48,637 bases of DNA from Oscillospiraceae bacterium (lineage in GTDB: Bacteria; Bacillota; Clostridia; Oscillospirales; Ruminococcaceae). Positions 8,331 through 18,800 of the stretch are shown here, piece after piece. The notes beneath the pieces were generated by a model. The model had not been told where the DNA came from, searched no databases, and saw nothing but the letters and a program-made list of their open reading frames with translations. Position 1 is the stretch's first letter; each line of letters begins with the position of its first letter. The stretch is taken from NCBI GenBank assembly GCA_017438745.1, contig JAFRUS010000081.1, positions 1 to 48,637 of the forward strand, given 5' to 3'. The position numbers were made by a program, and so were the translations under genes.

Positions 8331-9008
8331 TCACTTTCCTGCACTCAGACAGTAGCCTACGCCTCTGACTGTTTTGATCGTTACTTCGGAGCCGATGTGC
8401 AGAAGCTTTTTGCGTATGAAGGAAATGTAAACTTCCACATTGTTGTATTCGGCATTTGAGTCATATCCCCAGATCTTTTCAATGAGCTGTTCCTTGCTTA
8501 TTACAGCAGATCCGTTCTTGATAAACAGCTCCATTATGCAGAATTCCTTCAGACCGAGTTTAAGTGATGAATTCCTGCATGTAAGTTCGTAAGTGGAAAG
8601 ATTGAGTGAAACGTCGTGAAAACTCAGTGCATTTTCACAGACGGTTCCGGCGCTTCTGCGTCCGAGTGAACGGATGCGGGCCAGAAGTTCATCGGTGGCA
8701 AAAGGTTTTGTCATGTAGTCGTCCGCACCGATATCAAGACCGGCTACCTTGTCTGCAATCTCTTCTCTGGCTGTCAGCATGAGCACCGGAGTAGCTATCC
8801 TGTTCAGTCTCATTGTTCGCAGTACTTCAAATCCGTTCATTTTAGGGAGATTGATATCGAGTATTATTACGTCATAGATCCCGGTCAGTGCGGAGTCAAG
8901 TCCGGACACACCGTCGTAACAGACATCAGTCAGATATTTGTTCTTGAGCATGATGTTCTCAAGGGCAGCCGCAATGGCTTCTTCGTCTTCTATAATCAGT
9001 ATTCTCAT
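8331..9008 (-). CDS. OmpR/PhoB-family response regulator
   Basis: This 225-residue protein has an N-terminal receiver domain (residues 1-115): acidic pocket IIEDEEA, phospho-acceptor Asp in YDVIILDINLP, Thr in MLTARE and Lys in DDYMTKPF. A winged-helix DNA-binding domain follows (about 130-223), with LSTYELTCRN, LGLKEFCIMELF and the TVRGVGYCL wing. The ATG at 9008 is chosen because AAGGAG stands 9 nt before it; an upstream ATG at 9032 would place that ribosome site inside the coding region. It is the first gene of an operon with the sensor kinase. Targets are unknown; the divergent CotH gene and the LRR gene are plausible neighbours to test. Confidence 0.95.
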   Translation of the reverse strand: MRILIIEDEEAIAAALENIMLKNKYLTDVCYDGVSGLDSALTGIYDVIILDINLPKMNGFEVLRTMRLNRIATPVLMLTAREEIADKVAGLDIGADDYMTKPFATDELLARIRSLGRRSAGTVCENALSFHDVSLNLSTYELTCRNSSLKLGLKEFCIMELFIKNGSAVISKEQLIEKIWGYDSNAEYNNVEVYISFIRKKLLHIGSEVTIKTVRGVGYCLSAGK

Positions 9009-9050
9009 TGTAATCAGCTCCTTTACAGGCATATAACTATAGTTACTATT

Positions 9051-9080
9051 ATTATATCATCCGTGAGCAGTGAATATCAA
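9051..9080 (-). promoter_or_regulatory. Promoter of the two-component operon
   Basis: Minus strand: TTGATA, 18 nt, TATAAT, about 40 nt upstream of the ATG at 9008. Confidence 0.65.
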
Positions 9081-9199
9081 GGATATTTGTGTATTATTTA
9101 TGTGTCTTTACCTGTTCGTATACATTGCATATAAATACGGCGATAAATTTTACGGCCTCACCGTAATTTCCATTTGCCCGCATTATTTTTCCGGGAACT

Positions 9200-9228
9200 T
9201 TTTCAGCCTTTCATACATCTAATATAAT
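9200..9228 (+). promoter_or_regulatory. Probable promoter of the CotH gene
   Basis: TTTTCA (9200-9205), 17 nt, TATAAT (9223-9228). The leader would be about 120 nt. Confidence 0.5.
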
Positions 9229-9356
9229 GGTAAAGATTATGAACGGGTGATTACAGGGGTTGATGTGTAAGAAAACGCTGATTTATCAGATCGGCGCCGG
9301 GAATCGGGGAGAAGGTTCACCGTTCCTCAGTATATATTGATTCCGGAGGTTATACT

Positions 9357-11918
9357 ATGACACAGACTAAAAAAACTGCTCTTTCTTTTTTCTGCATTGC
9401 ATCACTGCTCGGTACTTCAGCTAATTTCTCTTCTTTTACAGCATCCGCAGCGGAAAGCGGATCAGTCGTTATCAATGAAGTATGTGCGAAGAATACGTCA
9501 TTCGCCGCACCGGACGGAAACTTCTACGACTATATAGAACTTTACAATACATCATCCGAAAGCGTTGATCTCAGCGGATACAAACTCTCAGACAATGCCG
9601 CTAAACCGGACAAATTTGTATTCCCTGACGGTACAGTGATAGGAAAGGGCGAACATCTTCTTGTTTACTGTAATTCAAAGGAATTCACACTTGACGGCAA
9701 ACTCACTGCATTTTTCGGACTGTCAACTGACGGTGAGACCCTCGTTCTTACAGACAAGGACGGAAACACTGCCGATACAGCTGCATTCGGTCTGATCGAA
9801 TCAGATGTGTCATACGGAAGATCATCTGACGGTGCTTCTGATTTTGCCGTTATGAAAATGACACCGGGTGAGGCAAACGACAGCGGATCCGTTATAAAGA
9901 AAGTTGTGCAGACACCATCTTTTTCAGTACCTTCAGGTTTTTATGATGAAAGCTTTAACATTGAACTTTCTGCAGAAGAGGGATCAAAGATCTATTTTAC
10001 AGTAGATTCATCCACACCTACAACTTCTTCAAATGAATATACTTCTGCATTCAGCGTGGAAGCTGCACTTAACAAAACTCAGTCCGAGAGAAAGCCGGAG
10101 GACGGCGGCAGACCTGAGGAAAGGCCGAGGGAAGAAGGTCCGGGAGGAAAAAGGCCGGAGGAAAAAGAGCCGGCAGGACAGACCGGATCAAAAGACGCTG
10201 CTGTTATCCGTGCGGTGGCTTACGACTCCGAAGGCAACGCAAGCGAGGTCGCTACTGCAGTTTATTTCATCGGTTACGGGAACAAGGCGTCCTACTATCA
10301 GAAGTTCAAGATAGTCTCACTGGTAACTGACAGCGACAATCTCTTCGGCAGGGAAAAGGGTATCTGGACCAACTACGAAGAGGAAGGACGCGAATGGGAA
10401 CGTCCGGCTAATATGCAGATCTTCCAGGGCGGCAATGCGTATGTTGACCAGAACATCGGTCTCAGGATCCACGGCGGATATACAAGAAGATTCAGCCAGA
10501 AGAGCCTCAATGTATATGCAAGAAAAGACTACGGGAAATCGGAACTGGAATATGATCTTTTCTCGGGAACTTTAAGAAGCGAATCGACCGGTAAGAAGAT
10601 AAAGGATTTTGACAGCTTCATTCTCAGAAACGCAGGAAACGACTGGCAGGATACACGTTTCAGGGACAAGCTCAACCAGGCGCTTGTAAGTGACCGTAAT
10701 TTCCTTGAACAGGCAATGGAACCGTGTATCGTATTTATCAACGGAACATTCTACGGACACTATGAGATCACTGAAAAGCTCAGCGAGGATTACATCCACG
10801 ATCACTGCGGAGTTAAAAAAAGTGATGTCTGCATAGTAAAGAACCAGAAGCTTGATGAGGGCGATGAGGCGACTTATCAGGAATACAAGGAACTGGAAGA
10901 ATGGATAAAGTCCACCGACTTCTCATCTTCTGAAAACTATAAAAAGCTCTGTGAACTTGTTGATATGGACAGCTTCGCCGATTACATGAGTACCGAGATC
11001 TATATCGCAAACAAGGACTGGGGCAAGAACAACAGTGCGTTATGGAAGACAACAACTGTTGACGAAAGCAATCCGTACGCAGACGGAAGATGGAGATTCA
11101 TACTGTTCGATACTGAATTCTCATCAAACATCTACAACACAGTTCCGGCTAATATCAATCTTTTCGAGGTGCTGAACAAGGAAGAAAACTTTGTTAATAC
11201 TCTTCTCAAAGCCGCACTTAAGAATCCGGAATTCAAACAGAAATTTGCGATCACCTTCATGGATATCGCAAACTACAACTTCGATACAAACAAGGTAAAT
11301 GCCCTTATCAGTCAGTACGACTCGATATACAAGGAACCGGTTGCCGATACCCTTAAGAAGTTCGGCGGAAGCGGCAATTATTCCAATGCGGTATCTACCG
11401 TAAAGAGCTGGTTCGGTTCAAGATATTCATCAGCCGCATCTCACTTAAAGAATGCCGCAGGACTTAAGGGCAGCCTTGTGTCAGTAACTGTATCAAACGA
11501 CAGCAAGTGCGGTACTGTAAAGGTGAATACTCTCACACCTGATTTCTCATCGGGAAAATATACAGGAAAGTATTATTCCGATTATCCGGTAACTGTTTCT
11601 GCTGTACCTGCCGAAGGATATACCTTTGCAGGCTGGAAACTCAAGGACGGAACGATAATAAAGTCTGCAACAGCAGAGATAGATCCTGACGGAGAAACAA
11701 CTATCACAGCACTGTACTCCACAGGAGATTCTTCCGATATTGTCACAGCTGATCTTACAGGTGACGTTAATTCAGACGGTGTTGTAAATTCAAAGGATCT
11801 TGCTTCATTCATGTCTGTTTTCTACGGAAGCAGCAAAAACGAAGCTTCAGCTGATCTGAACGGAGACGGAAAGGTAAATATTCTTGATCTGATCATTCTT
11901 AAAAACAAGCTGCTTTAA
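9357..11918 (+). CDS. Secreted CotH-kinase-family protein with lamin-tail domain and type I dockerin
   Basis: This 853-residue protein has a signal peptide (about 1-31), a lamin-tail-like domain (about 35-150, VVINEVCAKN, YIELYNTS, LSGYKLSD), a chitobiase C-terminal-like domain (about 185-310, YDESFNIELSAEEGSKIYFT), the CotH domain (about 320-680), an InlB-B-like repeat (about 735-795, FAGWKLKDG) and a type I dockerin (about 800-853) with calcium loops DVNSDGVVNSKD and DLNGDGKVNILD. In CotH the segments RIHGGYTRRFSQKSLNVYAR, HYEITEKL and FILFDTEF match the kinase core. CotH proteins of spore coats phosphorylate proteins; the role in cellulosomes is not established. The chitobiase-like domain is interrupted by an Arg/Pro/Glu/Gly-rich insert (about 242-278). 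GGAGG precedes the ATG, and a terminator at 12022 follows, so it is probably monocistronic. Confidence 0.92.
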   Translation: MTQTKKTALSFFCIASLLGTSANFSSFTASAAESGSVVINEVCAKNTSFAAPDGNFYDYIELYNTSSESVDLSGYKLSDNAAKPDKFVFPDGTVIGKGEHLLVYCNSKEFTLDGKLTAFFGLSTDGETLVLTDKDGNTADTAAFGLIESDVSYGRSSDGASDFAVMKMTPGEANDSGSVIKKVVQTPSFSVPSGFYDESFNIELSAEEGSKIYFTVDSSTPTTSSNEYTSAFSVEAALNKTQSERKPEDGGRPEERPREEGPGGKRPEEKEPAGQTGSKDAAVIRAVAYDSEGNASEVATAVYFIGYGNKASYYQKFKIVSLVTDSDNLFGREKGIWTNYEEEGREWERPANMQIFQGGNAYVDQNIGLRIHGGYTRRFSQKSLNVYARKDYGKSELEYDLFSGTLRSESTGKKIKDFDSFILRNAGNDWQDTRFRDKLNQALVSDRNFLEQAMEPCIVFINGTFYGHYEITEKLSEDYIHDHCGVKKSDVCIVKNQKLDEGDEATYQEYKELEEWIKSTDFSSSENYKKLCELVDMDSFADYMSTEIYIANKDWGKNNSALWKTTTVDESNPYADGRWRFILFDTEFSSNIYNTVPANINLFEVLNKEENFVNTLLKAALKNPEFKQKFAITFMDIANYNFDTNKVNALISQYDSIYKEPVADTLKKFGGSGNYSNAVSTVKSWFGSRYSSAASHLKNAAGLKGSLVSVTVSNDSKCGTVKVNTLTPDFSSGKYTGKYYSDYPVTVSAVPAEGYTFAGWKLKDGTIIKSATAEIDPDGETTITALYSTGDSSDIVTADLTGDVNSDGVVNSKDLASFMSVFYGSSKNEASADLNGDGKVNILDLIILKNKLL

Positions 11919-12021
11919 TATAAAGCGCAATCTTAAGAAAGGGAGTTTACCGGCTCTCATATCAAGTCCCCCGTGCTGATCTTAATAAATCAGCTTTTAT
12001 AAATATAATTAAATACAAAAC

Positions 12022-12063
12022 GGCGGATGACATTTCATTGCGAGATGTCATCCGCCTGTTTTT
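12022..12063. terminator. Bidirectional terminator between CotH and peptidase genes
   Basis: A 12-bp perfect stem (GGCGGATGACAT / ATGTCATCCGCC) flanked by an A-run on the left and T6 on the right. It lies between convergent genes. Confidence 0.9.
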
Positions 12064-12088
12064 ATGGAATGAAAAATCCGTTTTTGTG

Positions 12089-15000
12089 TTATGCCACAAT
12101 ATTCTGACTAAGCCTCTGCATATCGAATACGTTTATTACGCCATCCGAATTTAAGTCGCCGTTCATTTTCTGGAGCGGATCAGGTTCAATGTTCATAAGC
12201 AGGATACGCTTCATTATCAGCAGATCGATGGCTGTAACAGCCTTGTCGCCGTTTAAGTCTCCGGCGTCGTGATCTGCAGGCAGGGTTGTGATGAATGTGC
12301 TGGCTGCAGTGCCGTAAGGTTTGTTGTATGCCCCGATCTTTCTTACTGCAACAATGTAGCTTGTATCCGGTTCGAGATCTTCGAACACCGGATCATAACC
12401 CCATGTGAATTCATCTTTCAGGTCTGATCGTATACTGTATTCAAGATCGTCGGAAGCAGCAAGTTCTATCCGGGTGTCGCTGTAGTTTAAGATCTTAAGG
12501 CTTTCTTTTGGTGTGACCGGCTGTTCCGGTATTATATACATATAGCATTCCGATACAAATTCAGTCTCAGTCGCTTCGTGGAAGAAACTTAAGGTGTCGC
12601 CCGGCCGGTATGATGAACTGAAGATCTTGTCAAGTCTCAGCTGGTGATCGCTGTCCATCAGCTGATCCGGATCGAGCTGTGTTGAGTCGCAGGCATGTGC
12701 GGCGTTTACGACATATTTAATGTCCGTGTCATACTGGTAATATCCTTCAAAGTATCCCAGTCTGTAGTTAGGTGTCATGTACGGAGCGTCTCTTCGTACA
12801 GGGACCAGAACGGATGTTTCGTTTCCGTCCTTATCGATCAGTATAACATCTTCTCCGCAGTAGTCAGATACCTGATCGTAGCATCTCAGCTCCTGTCCGT
12901 CCGGAGCATAAGCGATATATTTCTTTTCATTAAAAATAATACGTTCCTTTTCACAGTTGAAACTGCAGATAGGTGCTCCGCCAGGCAGTGTGATAACACG
13001 TTCCTGAATATCCGAAGCAAAATCCTTTCCGTTCGATATGAGTTTGTAGTAGAGCGAGTAGGTCTGTCCCGGCAAAAGATCTTCGATGGACTCTATATCG
13101 CCGTTTTTCATTGTCTTGTACGGATAAAGATCGTTTCTGCCCGGCCGCTCGGATGAATATTTCTGAGTGAGCCTGTACTGAATCACTGCTCCTTCGGCGT
13201 AGTCGAGCATAAATGTGATCCTGTTATTCTGAGGTATTGTCAGATCGATATTGCCTGAAGTGATTGTCGGACGGTACGGTATGTGGATGTGCCATATCGT
13301 ACTTTTCGGAGCTTTTTCAGTTGCAGCTATCTGGAAGTACAGATCGGTATCTTCATTCGGATAGACCCTGAATGCGTTTTCGCCAAGCAGAGATGTCATA
13401 CGGTTGTGAATATCCTGCGGCGCATACATGTCTGGTTCGAAGCTGTAGTTCATGGTTCCCTTGAATCCGAAAAGTCCGGTTATTACTTCACCTTCCACGT
13501 AAAGAGCGTCTTCGCTTATTGCTGCGCCAATATCGCGTCTTGGTTCCAGTTCTATGGTGTATTCACGGTCCGGCTCGGTGACGATAAGTTCTTTGCCTAA
13601 ATGATCAGAAATGCTTTCACCGGATTTGAATTCATAGCCGTCGGCCGATACAACTGAGGTGGTATCCTGATCAAAAACAATGACTTCATTTATGTAGTCC
13701 GGAGCGGCTCTGTTTCTCATGATCGTCAGCGTGTACTCAGTTGGTTCAAGACCGTTTTCCTCGGAAGTTATGGTAACTATGTTTTCACCGAAGTCGAGGA
13801 ATACCGGTTCGCTTTCGTGACCGGAAATAATCTCTTCACCGTTTATCTTAATTGTGCCGGTACCAGACGGAACGAGCGTTACATAGTCTTTTGTACCGGT
13901 GATCTCTGTGTACAGTTCAGTGAGAGGTTCTTCGTTTTCGTCACAGAGCGAGATCTCGTCTTTGTTGACTGTAAGTGAGCTTAATACCGATTTCGTTTTC
14001 ACAGGAGTTTCCGGCTCTGCTCCGATACTGTCTGAGCCGAAGGCCTTCAGGCAGACATTTCCCACGTAGTACTTGACGTTTGAGTCCGGCATTTTCGGGT
14101 TGTTGTAAACATCTTCAATTTCCATTCCCTGAGTGTCCGTCCAGCGGGTTCCGTTTACGCTTATGAAGCTTTCACCTTTTCCCGTACCGTCTTCGATCTC
14201 TTCTTCCGAGATCTCGCTGACATTTACGGCAAAACGGTTTTCCATAAGCACGACCGCTGCTTCAACAGGAAGCGGACAGTTTGTGCCCGGATTTTTAAGA
14301 CCGACTGCAACTGCGAATTTTTCTCCCTTTGATACCTTCACCGGATCATCGAGGGCAATGGTGTGATAGCCTGCATATTTCTCGGTTCCGCACTGTACCT
14401 TATTAGGAACACCGGATGTCGGATCATTCAGATCTTTAAGATCAGTGTAAACCGTGATTTCGTACTCTGCGTTGTTGTCAGTAGTGTAAAATCCCGTTCC
14501 GGTGATAAATTCATCTTTTTGGGCGGTGAAAATATTAGCCATGTAGCCGGAGTTTCTGCTTGTTCTGTCCGGCGATATGGCCGCCGTGCAGAAAAGTTCG
14601 TCGTGCTGGTAGTTGGTCTGATACCGACCTGTCTTTTCTGCCTTCAGACAGCAGGCATCCGCAATCGATTTGTCGTAGTAGGAAACGTAGAAATAACCGT
14701 TGTCGCCCCAGTCATTTCCCCAGCTGTTCTTTACGATCCAGGCACCGTCACGGGGAGGGGAGTAAAGAAAGTTGCGTGAACTGTAATTGTCATCCCATCC
14801 GACTATGAGAACACCGTGGTTTGTCTGACCGCCTGACGGATCGTACTGGGCGAAGGTTTCTTCATTGTATGTGTTTTCATAGCAGATGTTCACAGCCACG
14901 GAATTTCCGTCGTAGAGCATCTGTTTGATTTCGTCGTCTGAAAAGCGGACCATGTCGTCTTTGTCGGTCTCCTTAAGTGTGTAAGGATTAAGGATGCTCA

Positions 15001-15547
15001 TGTCAGTGACAAAGTAGTCCTGTCTGTTCTGAAGAGCAGGATCAATCTCTTCCTTTTTGGAACTGTAGGGAAGAATTGCTTCCTTTACAGGACCGAACCA
15101 CCTTGCGTATGATGCAGCCGCATAGGATACGTGTCCGCCGGAAATAAATTTTTCCGGATCTTTTTCCGGACTTTCCGGAGTGTTGTCACCGTAAAAGCTG
15201 AAGTAAGCAAGATGCATTTCCGAAAGGTCGATAAAGGGTTCGTTTTTTATAAGTGCAGTCTCAAGTGCGCCGGACGCGGCAAAGGTCCAGCAGGTGCCGA
15301 AGGTGCCCTGATCCTTTACCGATGACACAAGCCCCTTCTCACGCAGATCAAATCTTGACGGCAGCGCAGCCGCCTCGGCCTCTGTAACAGCCGGTGTAAC
15401 ATCTGCGGCGGAAAAAGATGCCGCCGGTTCAGGTGTTTCCTCAGCCGAAATCGTCTTGTTTCTGCCTCCGGGCATGGGGAACGCTAATGTTGTCAGTGCG
15501 AATACGGCAGAAATAACACCTGCCGTCAGTCTTTTCTTTCTGTTCAT
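12089..15547 (-). CDS. Dockerin-bearing papain-like (C1) cysteine peptidase, copy 1
   Basis: This 1152-residue exported protein has a signal peptide (about 1-35), then a C1 papain-type domain (about 60-290) with the oxyanion Gln80, nucleophile Cys86 (DQGTFGTCWTF), catalytic His in TNHGVLIVGWDD and Asn in IVKNSWGNDWG. A lectin-like domain usual after clostridial C1 peptidases follows (about 315-450, TGTGFYTTDNNAEYEITVYT), then a cadherin-like beta-sandwich (about 525-610), long beta-rich regions without confident assignment, and a C-terminal dockerin (about 1093-1150) with DLNGDKAVTAID and DLNSDGVINVFD. The triad looks complete, so it should be active. It would dock onto a cellulosomal cohesin. 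The next gene upstream on this strand is a paralogue with the same order of domains. TGCCTCCG on the plus strand marks a GGAGGC ribosome site. Confidence 0.93.
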   Translation of the reverse strand: MNRKKRLTAGVISAVFALTTLAFPMPGGRNKTISAEETPEPAASFSAADVTPAVTEAEAAALPSRFDLREKGLVSSVKDQGTFGTCWTFAASGALETALIKNEPFIDLSEMHLAYFSFYGDNTPESPEKDPEKFISGGHVSYAAASYARWFGPVKEAILPYSSKKEEIDPALQNRQDYFVTDMSILNPYTLKETDKDDMVRFSDDEIKQMLYDGNSVAVNICYENTYNEETFAQYDPSGGQTNHGVLIVGWDDNYSSRNFLYSPPRDGAWIVKNSWGNDWGDNGYFYVSYYDKSIADACCLKAEKTGRYQTNYQHDELFCTAAISPDRTSRNSGYMANIFTAQKDEFITGTGFYTTDNNAEYEITVYTDLKDLNDPTSGVPNKVQCGTEKYAGYHTIALDDPVKVSKGEKFAVAVGLKNPGTNCPLPVEAAVVLMENRFAVNVSEISEEEIEDGTGKGESFISVNGTRWTDTQGMEIEDVYNNPKMPDSNVKYYVGNVCLKAFGSDSIGAEPETPVKTKSVLSSLTVNKDEISLCDENEEPLTELYTEITGTKDYVTLVPSGTGTIKINGEEIISGHESEPVFLDFGENIVTITSEENGLEPTEYTLTIMRNRAAPDYINEVIVFDQDTTSVVSADGYEFKSGESISDHLGKELIVTEPDREYTIELEPRRDIGAAISEDALYVEGEVITGLFGFKGTMNYSFEPDMYAPQDIHNRMTSLLGENAFRVYPNEDTDLYFQIAATEKAPKSTIWHIHIPYRPTITSGNIDLTIPQNNRITFMLDYAEGAVIQYRLTQKYSSERPGRNDLYPYKTMKNGDIESIEDLLPGQTYSLYYKLISNGKDFASDIQERVITLPGGAPICSFNCEKERIIFNEKKYIAYAPDGQELRCYDQVSDYCGEDVILIDKDGNETSVLVPVRRDAPYMTPNYRLGYFEGYYQYDTDIKYVVNAAHACDSTQLDPDQLMDSDHQLRLDKIFSSSYRPGDTLSFFHEATETEFVSECYMYIIPEQPVTPKESLKILNYSDTRIELAASDDLEYSIRSDLKDEFTWGYDPVFEDLEPDTSYIVAVRKIGAYNKPYGTAASTFITTLPADHDAGDLNGDKAVTAIDLLIMKRILLMNIEPDPLQKMNGDLNSDGVINVFDMQRLSQNIVA

Positions 15548-15588
15548 TTTTGCCTCCGTTTTTTCTATTTCCTTTATGTTTATGATAT

Positions 15589-15625
15589 TATAGTGAACGC
15601 AAAAAAGAATTTTACGTTCACTATA
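15589..15625. repeat. Inverted repeat AGTGAACG...CGTTCACT at the peptidase 1 promoter
   Basis: TATAGTGAACG (15589-15599) and CGTTCACTATA (15615-15625) form an 11-bp perfect inverted repeat. Read on the minus strand, its far arm runs into TATAAT, so it overlaps the probable -10 of peptidase 1, about 45 nt before the start codon. It could be an operator or a transcribed hairpin. Confidence 0.8.
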
Positions 15626-15687
15626 ATAAAATCATTTATATTGCCTTGCAGATCCGCAAACTACGTTTGCTCCCTGCATATCGGCTA

Positions 15688-15721
15688 ATAGTAAACGAAA
15701 AATATATTTTTCGTTTACTAT
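15688..15721. repeat. Perfect 34-bp palindrome ATAGTAAACG...CGTTTACTAT
   Basis: The two 17-nt halves are exact reverse complements (left ATAGTAAACGAAAAATA). It abuts the three-hairpin element that starts at 15722. A degenerate relative lies near 5884-5910. Confidence 0.88.
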
Positions 15722-15828
15722 AAAACACTGATTAAATCGGAAATCCGGCTTCGCCGGATTTCCGAGAGGAGGAGAAACGGGGCTTCGCCCCGAACCCCTG
15801 CGCTGATTTATAAATAAATCAGCGTTTA
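15722..15828 (+). repeat. Three-hairpin intergenic element, copy A
   Basis: AAAACACTGATT, then three perfect stems: GGAAATCCGGC/GCCGGATTTCC (15739-15763), CGGGGC/GCCCCG (15778-15792) and CGCTGATTTA/TAAATCAGCG (15801-15824). The same blocks occur in the same order on the opposite strand at 19675-19784. No coding capacity. It lies between the two peptidase genes, just past the stop of peptidase 2. Confidence 0.85.
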
Positions 15829-15833
15829 CTGTA

Positions 15834-18800
15834 TTATTTCAGTATTTCAGAAAGCAGTCGCTGGTGATCCAGTACGTTGATGGTGCCGTCGGAATTGATG
15901 TCACTGCTGCGAAGCTGGGACTGATCCGGATCAAGAGTTCCGAAAAGAATCCTTCTGAGTATCAGCAGGTCAATGACAGTGCAGTTTCCGTCACCGTTTA
16001 AGTCGCCGGCTCTGTAGTCCGCTTTCAGTGTTTCAGCGGTGGCGCATACGGTGCTGCTGAACAGTTTGTCTTCCGTTATTTTGTAACGCACACCGAACAT
16101 GTATGAAGTATCAGGATCAAGACCTGAAAAAACCGGACTGTCCTGCCAGATGAATTTACGTTTTTTGTCTGAATAGCATGCGTATTCAAGTCCTTCATGT
16201 TCTTCAAGACGTATCTCGTCGTCTGTGATGCCAGTTATTTTTATCAGATCTTTTGATATAATTTCAAGTTTCGGTATGACTATCGGACAGATAGCCGACG
16301 CAAAATTTCCTTCCGATGAAACGTAGAAGAAATTCAGCGTTTCTCCCGGCCTGCACGCCCAGCTGTTAAGATCTTCAAGGCTTACTGTTTTACTGCTGTC
16401 TGATGACAGCATGTTAGCACGGTTCGCATCTCTGTCTGCGGTATTCGTGGTACCGCGCAGATACATCAGATCATAGTCGTCTATATTCTTTATACATCCG
16501 GTATTATAGTCGATGTAAATGTCCGGAGCAGCTCTTCTTTCCGGAACGTGGATGATCTCAGAGTCAGTTTCCGGATCACCGTCACGGGGACAGATGATAA
16601 GGTCGCATGAAGTGTAGTCCGAAAGACTGTCGTAGCAGTGAAATTCCTTGTCACCGTATTTTACAGTGAATTCCGATTCGTCAAATACGAGCCTTTCCTG
16701 TTTATAATCGATCACATAATCCGGCTTTTCTCCCGGCATGGTGAAGGTGAATTCATGTATGGTACTTGCCGGTGTTTCATCAGTAGAAAGTATTCTGGTG
16801 TACAGACAGTAGGTATGTCCCGGAAGAAGCCCGGAAACTTCTACAGCTTCATCGATACGATTACCGTGCATAAGCCGGTCGCTGCCCGATAGTGCAGGTT
16901 TTTCATCTGATTTCAGGCAGACTTCGTATTCGATGGTTTGATAAGGAGAAGGATCCCGAAGACTGAATGAAAAAGAATTATCATCGTCGAAATTTATTGT
17001 TATATCATCATCAGTTATTACGGGACGTTCCGGAATATGTATGCATACTACATCACTTTTCGGAGAACGTTCATCCGCCTGCGCCTGAAAGTAAAGATCA
17101 CTGTCGTATCCCGGATATACCCTGAATTCACTGGTGCCGTAAAGACCGACAATGCGGTCATGAACGTCCTTTGCATCGCTCATGTCAGGGGAGGAACTGT
17201 AAAATATCGTTCTTTTGCTTGAATAAAGTCCGTCAATGGTTTCGCTTGCGACTGAAAGAACATTGTCAGGGTTAAGATCCTTGTTGTAAAACAGTGACTT
17301 CCTCGGTTCGAGATGCAGAGTAAATGTGGTTCCTCCTTCATATACAGTAAGATCTTCACCGAGATATTCACTTATGCTTTCGCCGTCCTTAAGAATATGA
17401 CCATCCGGAGCTGTGACTGTGATCAGTGTACCGTCGTTCGTGATACCGCTGATATCATCATCACTGTCCTTTCCCGCAGCGGATTTTGCTTCAGTGATCC
17501 TGTCATTACGTATAGAGATAGTCTCGTTTATGTAGTCCGGCAGAACATTGTCACGTTTTATTTTCAGTGTGTATTCCGTATCTTCGAGGCCTTTTTCGGA
17601 AGATGTGATCTTGACAGTGGTAATGCCGTAACCGACACTTATCTTTTCGCTCTCGTGACCGGAGATCACTTCTTTTCCGTTTACCATGATCTTTCCGCTG
17701 CCCGAAGGACGGAGAACCACATGATCTTTCGAACACGGCAGGCTGTATGTGAGCTCAGTGAGTGGCTCATCCTCACTGCCGTTCCCGACGGTCAGTGCTT
17801 CGTTGTCGGCTGTCAGCGAACTGAGTACGGAATGTTTCCTGTCAGCCGGCTTCTCCTGCCATTCCGCCCCGGAAGCTCCGAATGCTTTTAAGCATACATT
17901 ACCAAGAATATACTGTAAGCCCAGCGAAGAGTAAGCATTAAACGGCTCAGTTAAGATGAGTCCGAATGTGTCTCTCCAGTTCGTTCCGTTGGAACTGATG
18001 AAGCTTTCACCGTAAGATGATGTTCTTTCTATCTCTGTGTCGTAATTACCGCAATTGAAAAAACCGGCATAAGTCACGACGGATTCCACTGGGATCGGAC
18101 ATTTATTCTGCGGGTTTTCAAGTCTGCATATTACTGCAAACTTTTCACCTTTTTTTACTTTTACAGGCTCGGCAAGAGTAACGGTGTGATATCCGGCATA
18201 TTTTTCAGTACCTGCTGTAATGCTGCTCTGTGTGCCGGAGGATGGATCTGTATCATAAAGCAGCCCTGTGCATACCGAGATTTCGTATGAAGCATTGTTG
18301 TCGGTGGTATAAAATCCCGCACCGGTTATGTACTCATCTTTTTCGGCTGTGAACATATTTGCCATGTATCCGGTTCGAGGATTTATCCTGTCCGGAGAGA
18401 CCGATGCCGTATAAAAAAGTTCATCATGCTGGTAATTGGTCTGGTATCGTCCTGCTTTTTCAGCTTTAAGACTGCAGGCGTTAAATATACTTTCATCGTA
18501 ATATGAGAGATAGAAGAAGCCTGAGTCAGCCCAGTTTTTACCCCAGCTGTTCTTTATGATCCAGGCTCCGTCTCCCGGAGGGGTGTTTTTAAAATTATTA
18601 CGGTCAAAGTTATCGTCATATCCGACTATCAGGACAGCGTGGTTGGTCTGGTCAGCTTTGCTGTCGTAGTATGAAGCTGTGTTCCTGTTATAGTTTTCCT
18701 CACTGTAACACATGCTTATGGTAACTGCATTTCCGTCGGTGATCATCTGCTTTATTTCATCGTCGCTGAAGCGTATCATTTCGTCCGGTTTGGTATGTTC

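Larger units (their letters stand above)
9009..9356. other. Divergent intergenic region between response regulator and CotH gene
   Basis: 348 bp containing back-to-back promoters (9051-9080 minus, 9200-9228 plus). The CotH leader at about 9270-9300 starts AAAACGCTGATTTATCAG, resembling one arm of the three-hairpin element seen at 15722 and 19675. No gene is seen. Confidence 0.6.

Noticed and set aside
17313..17891. 192-residue plus-strand ORF opposite peptidase 2
   Set aside because: Antisense shadow of a clearly coding minus-strand frame; no initiation signals.
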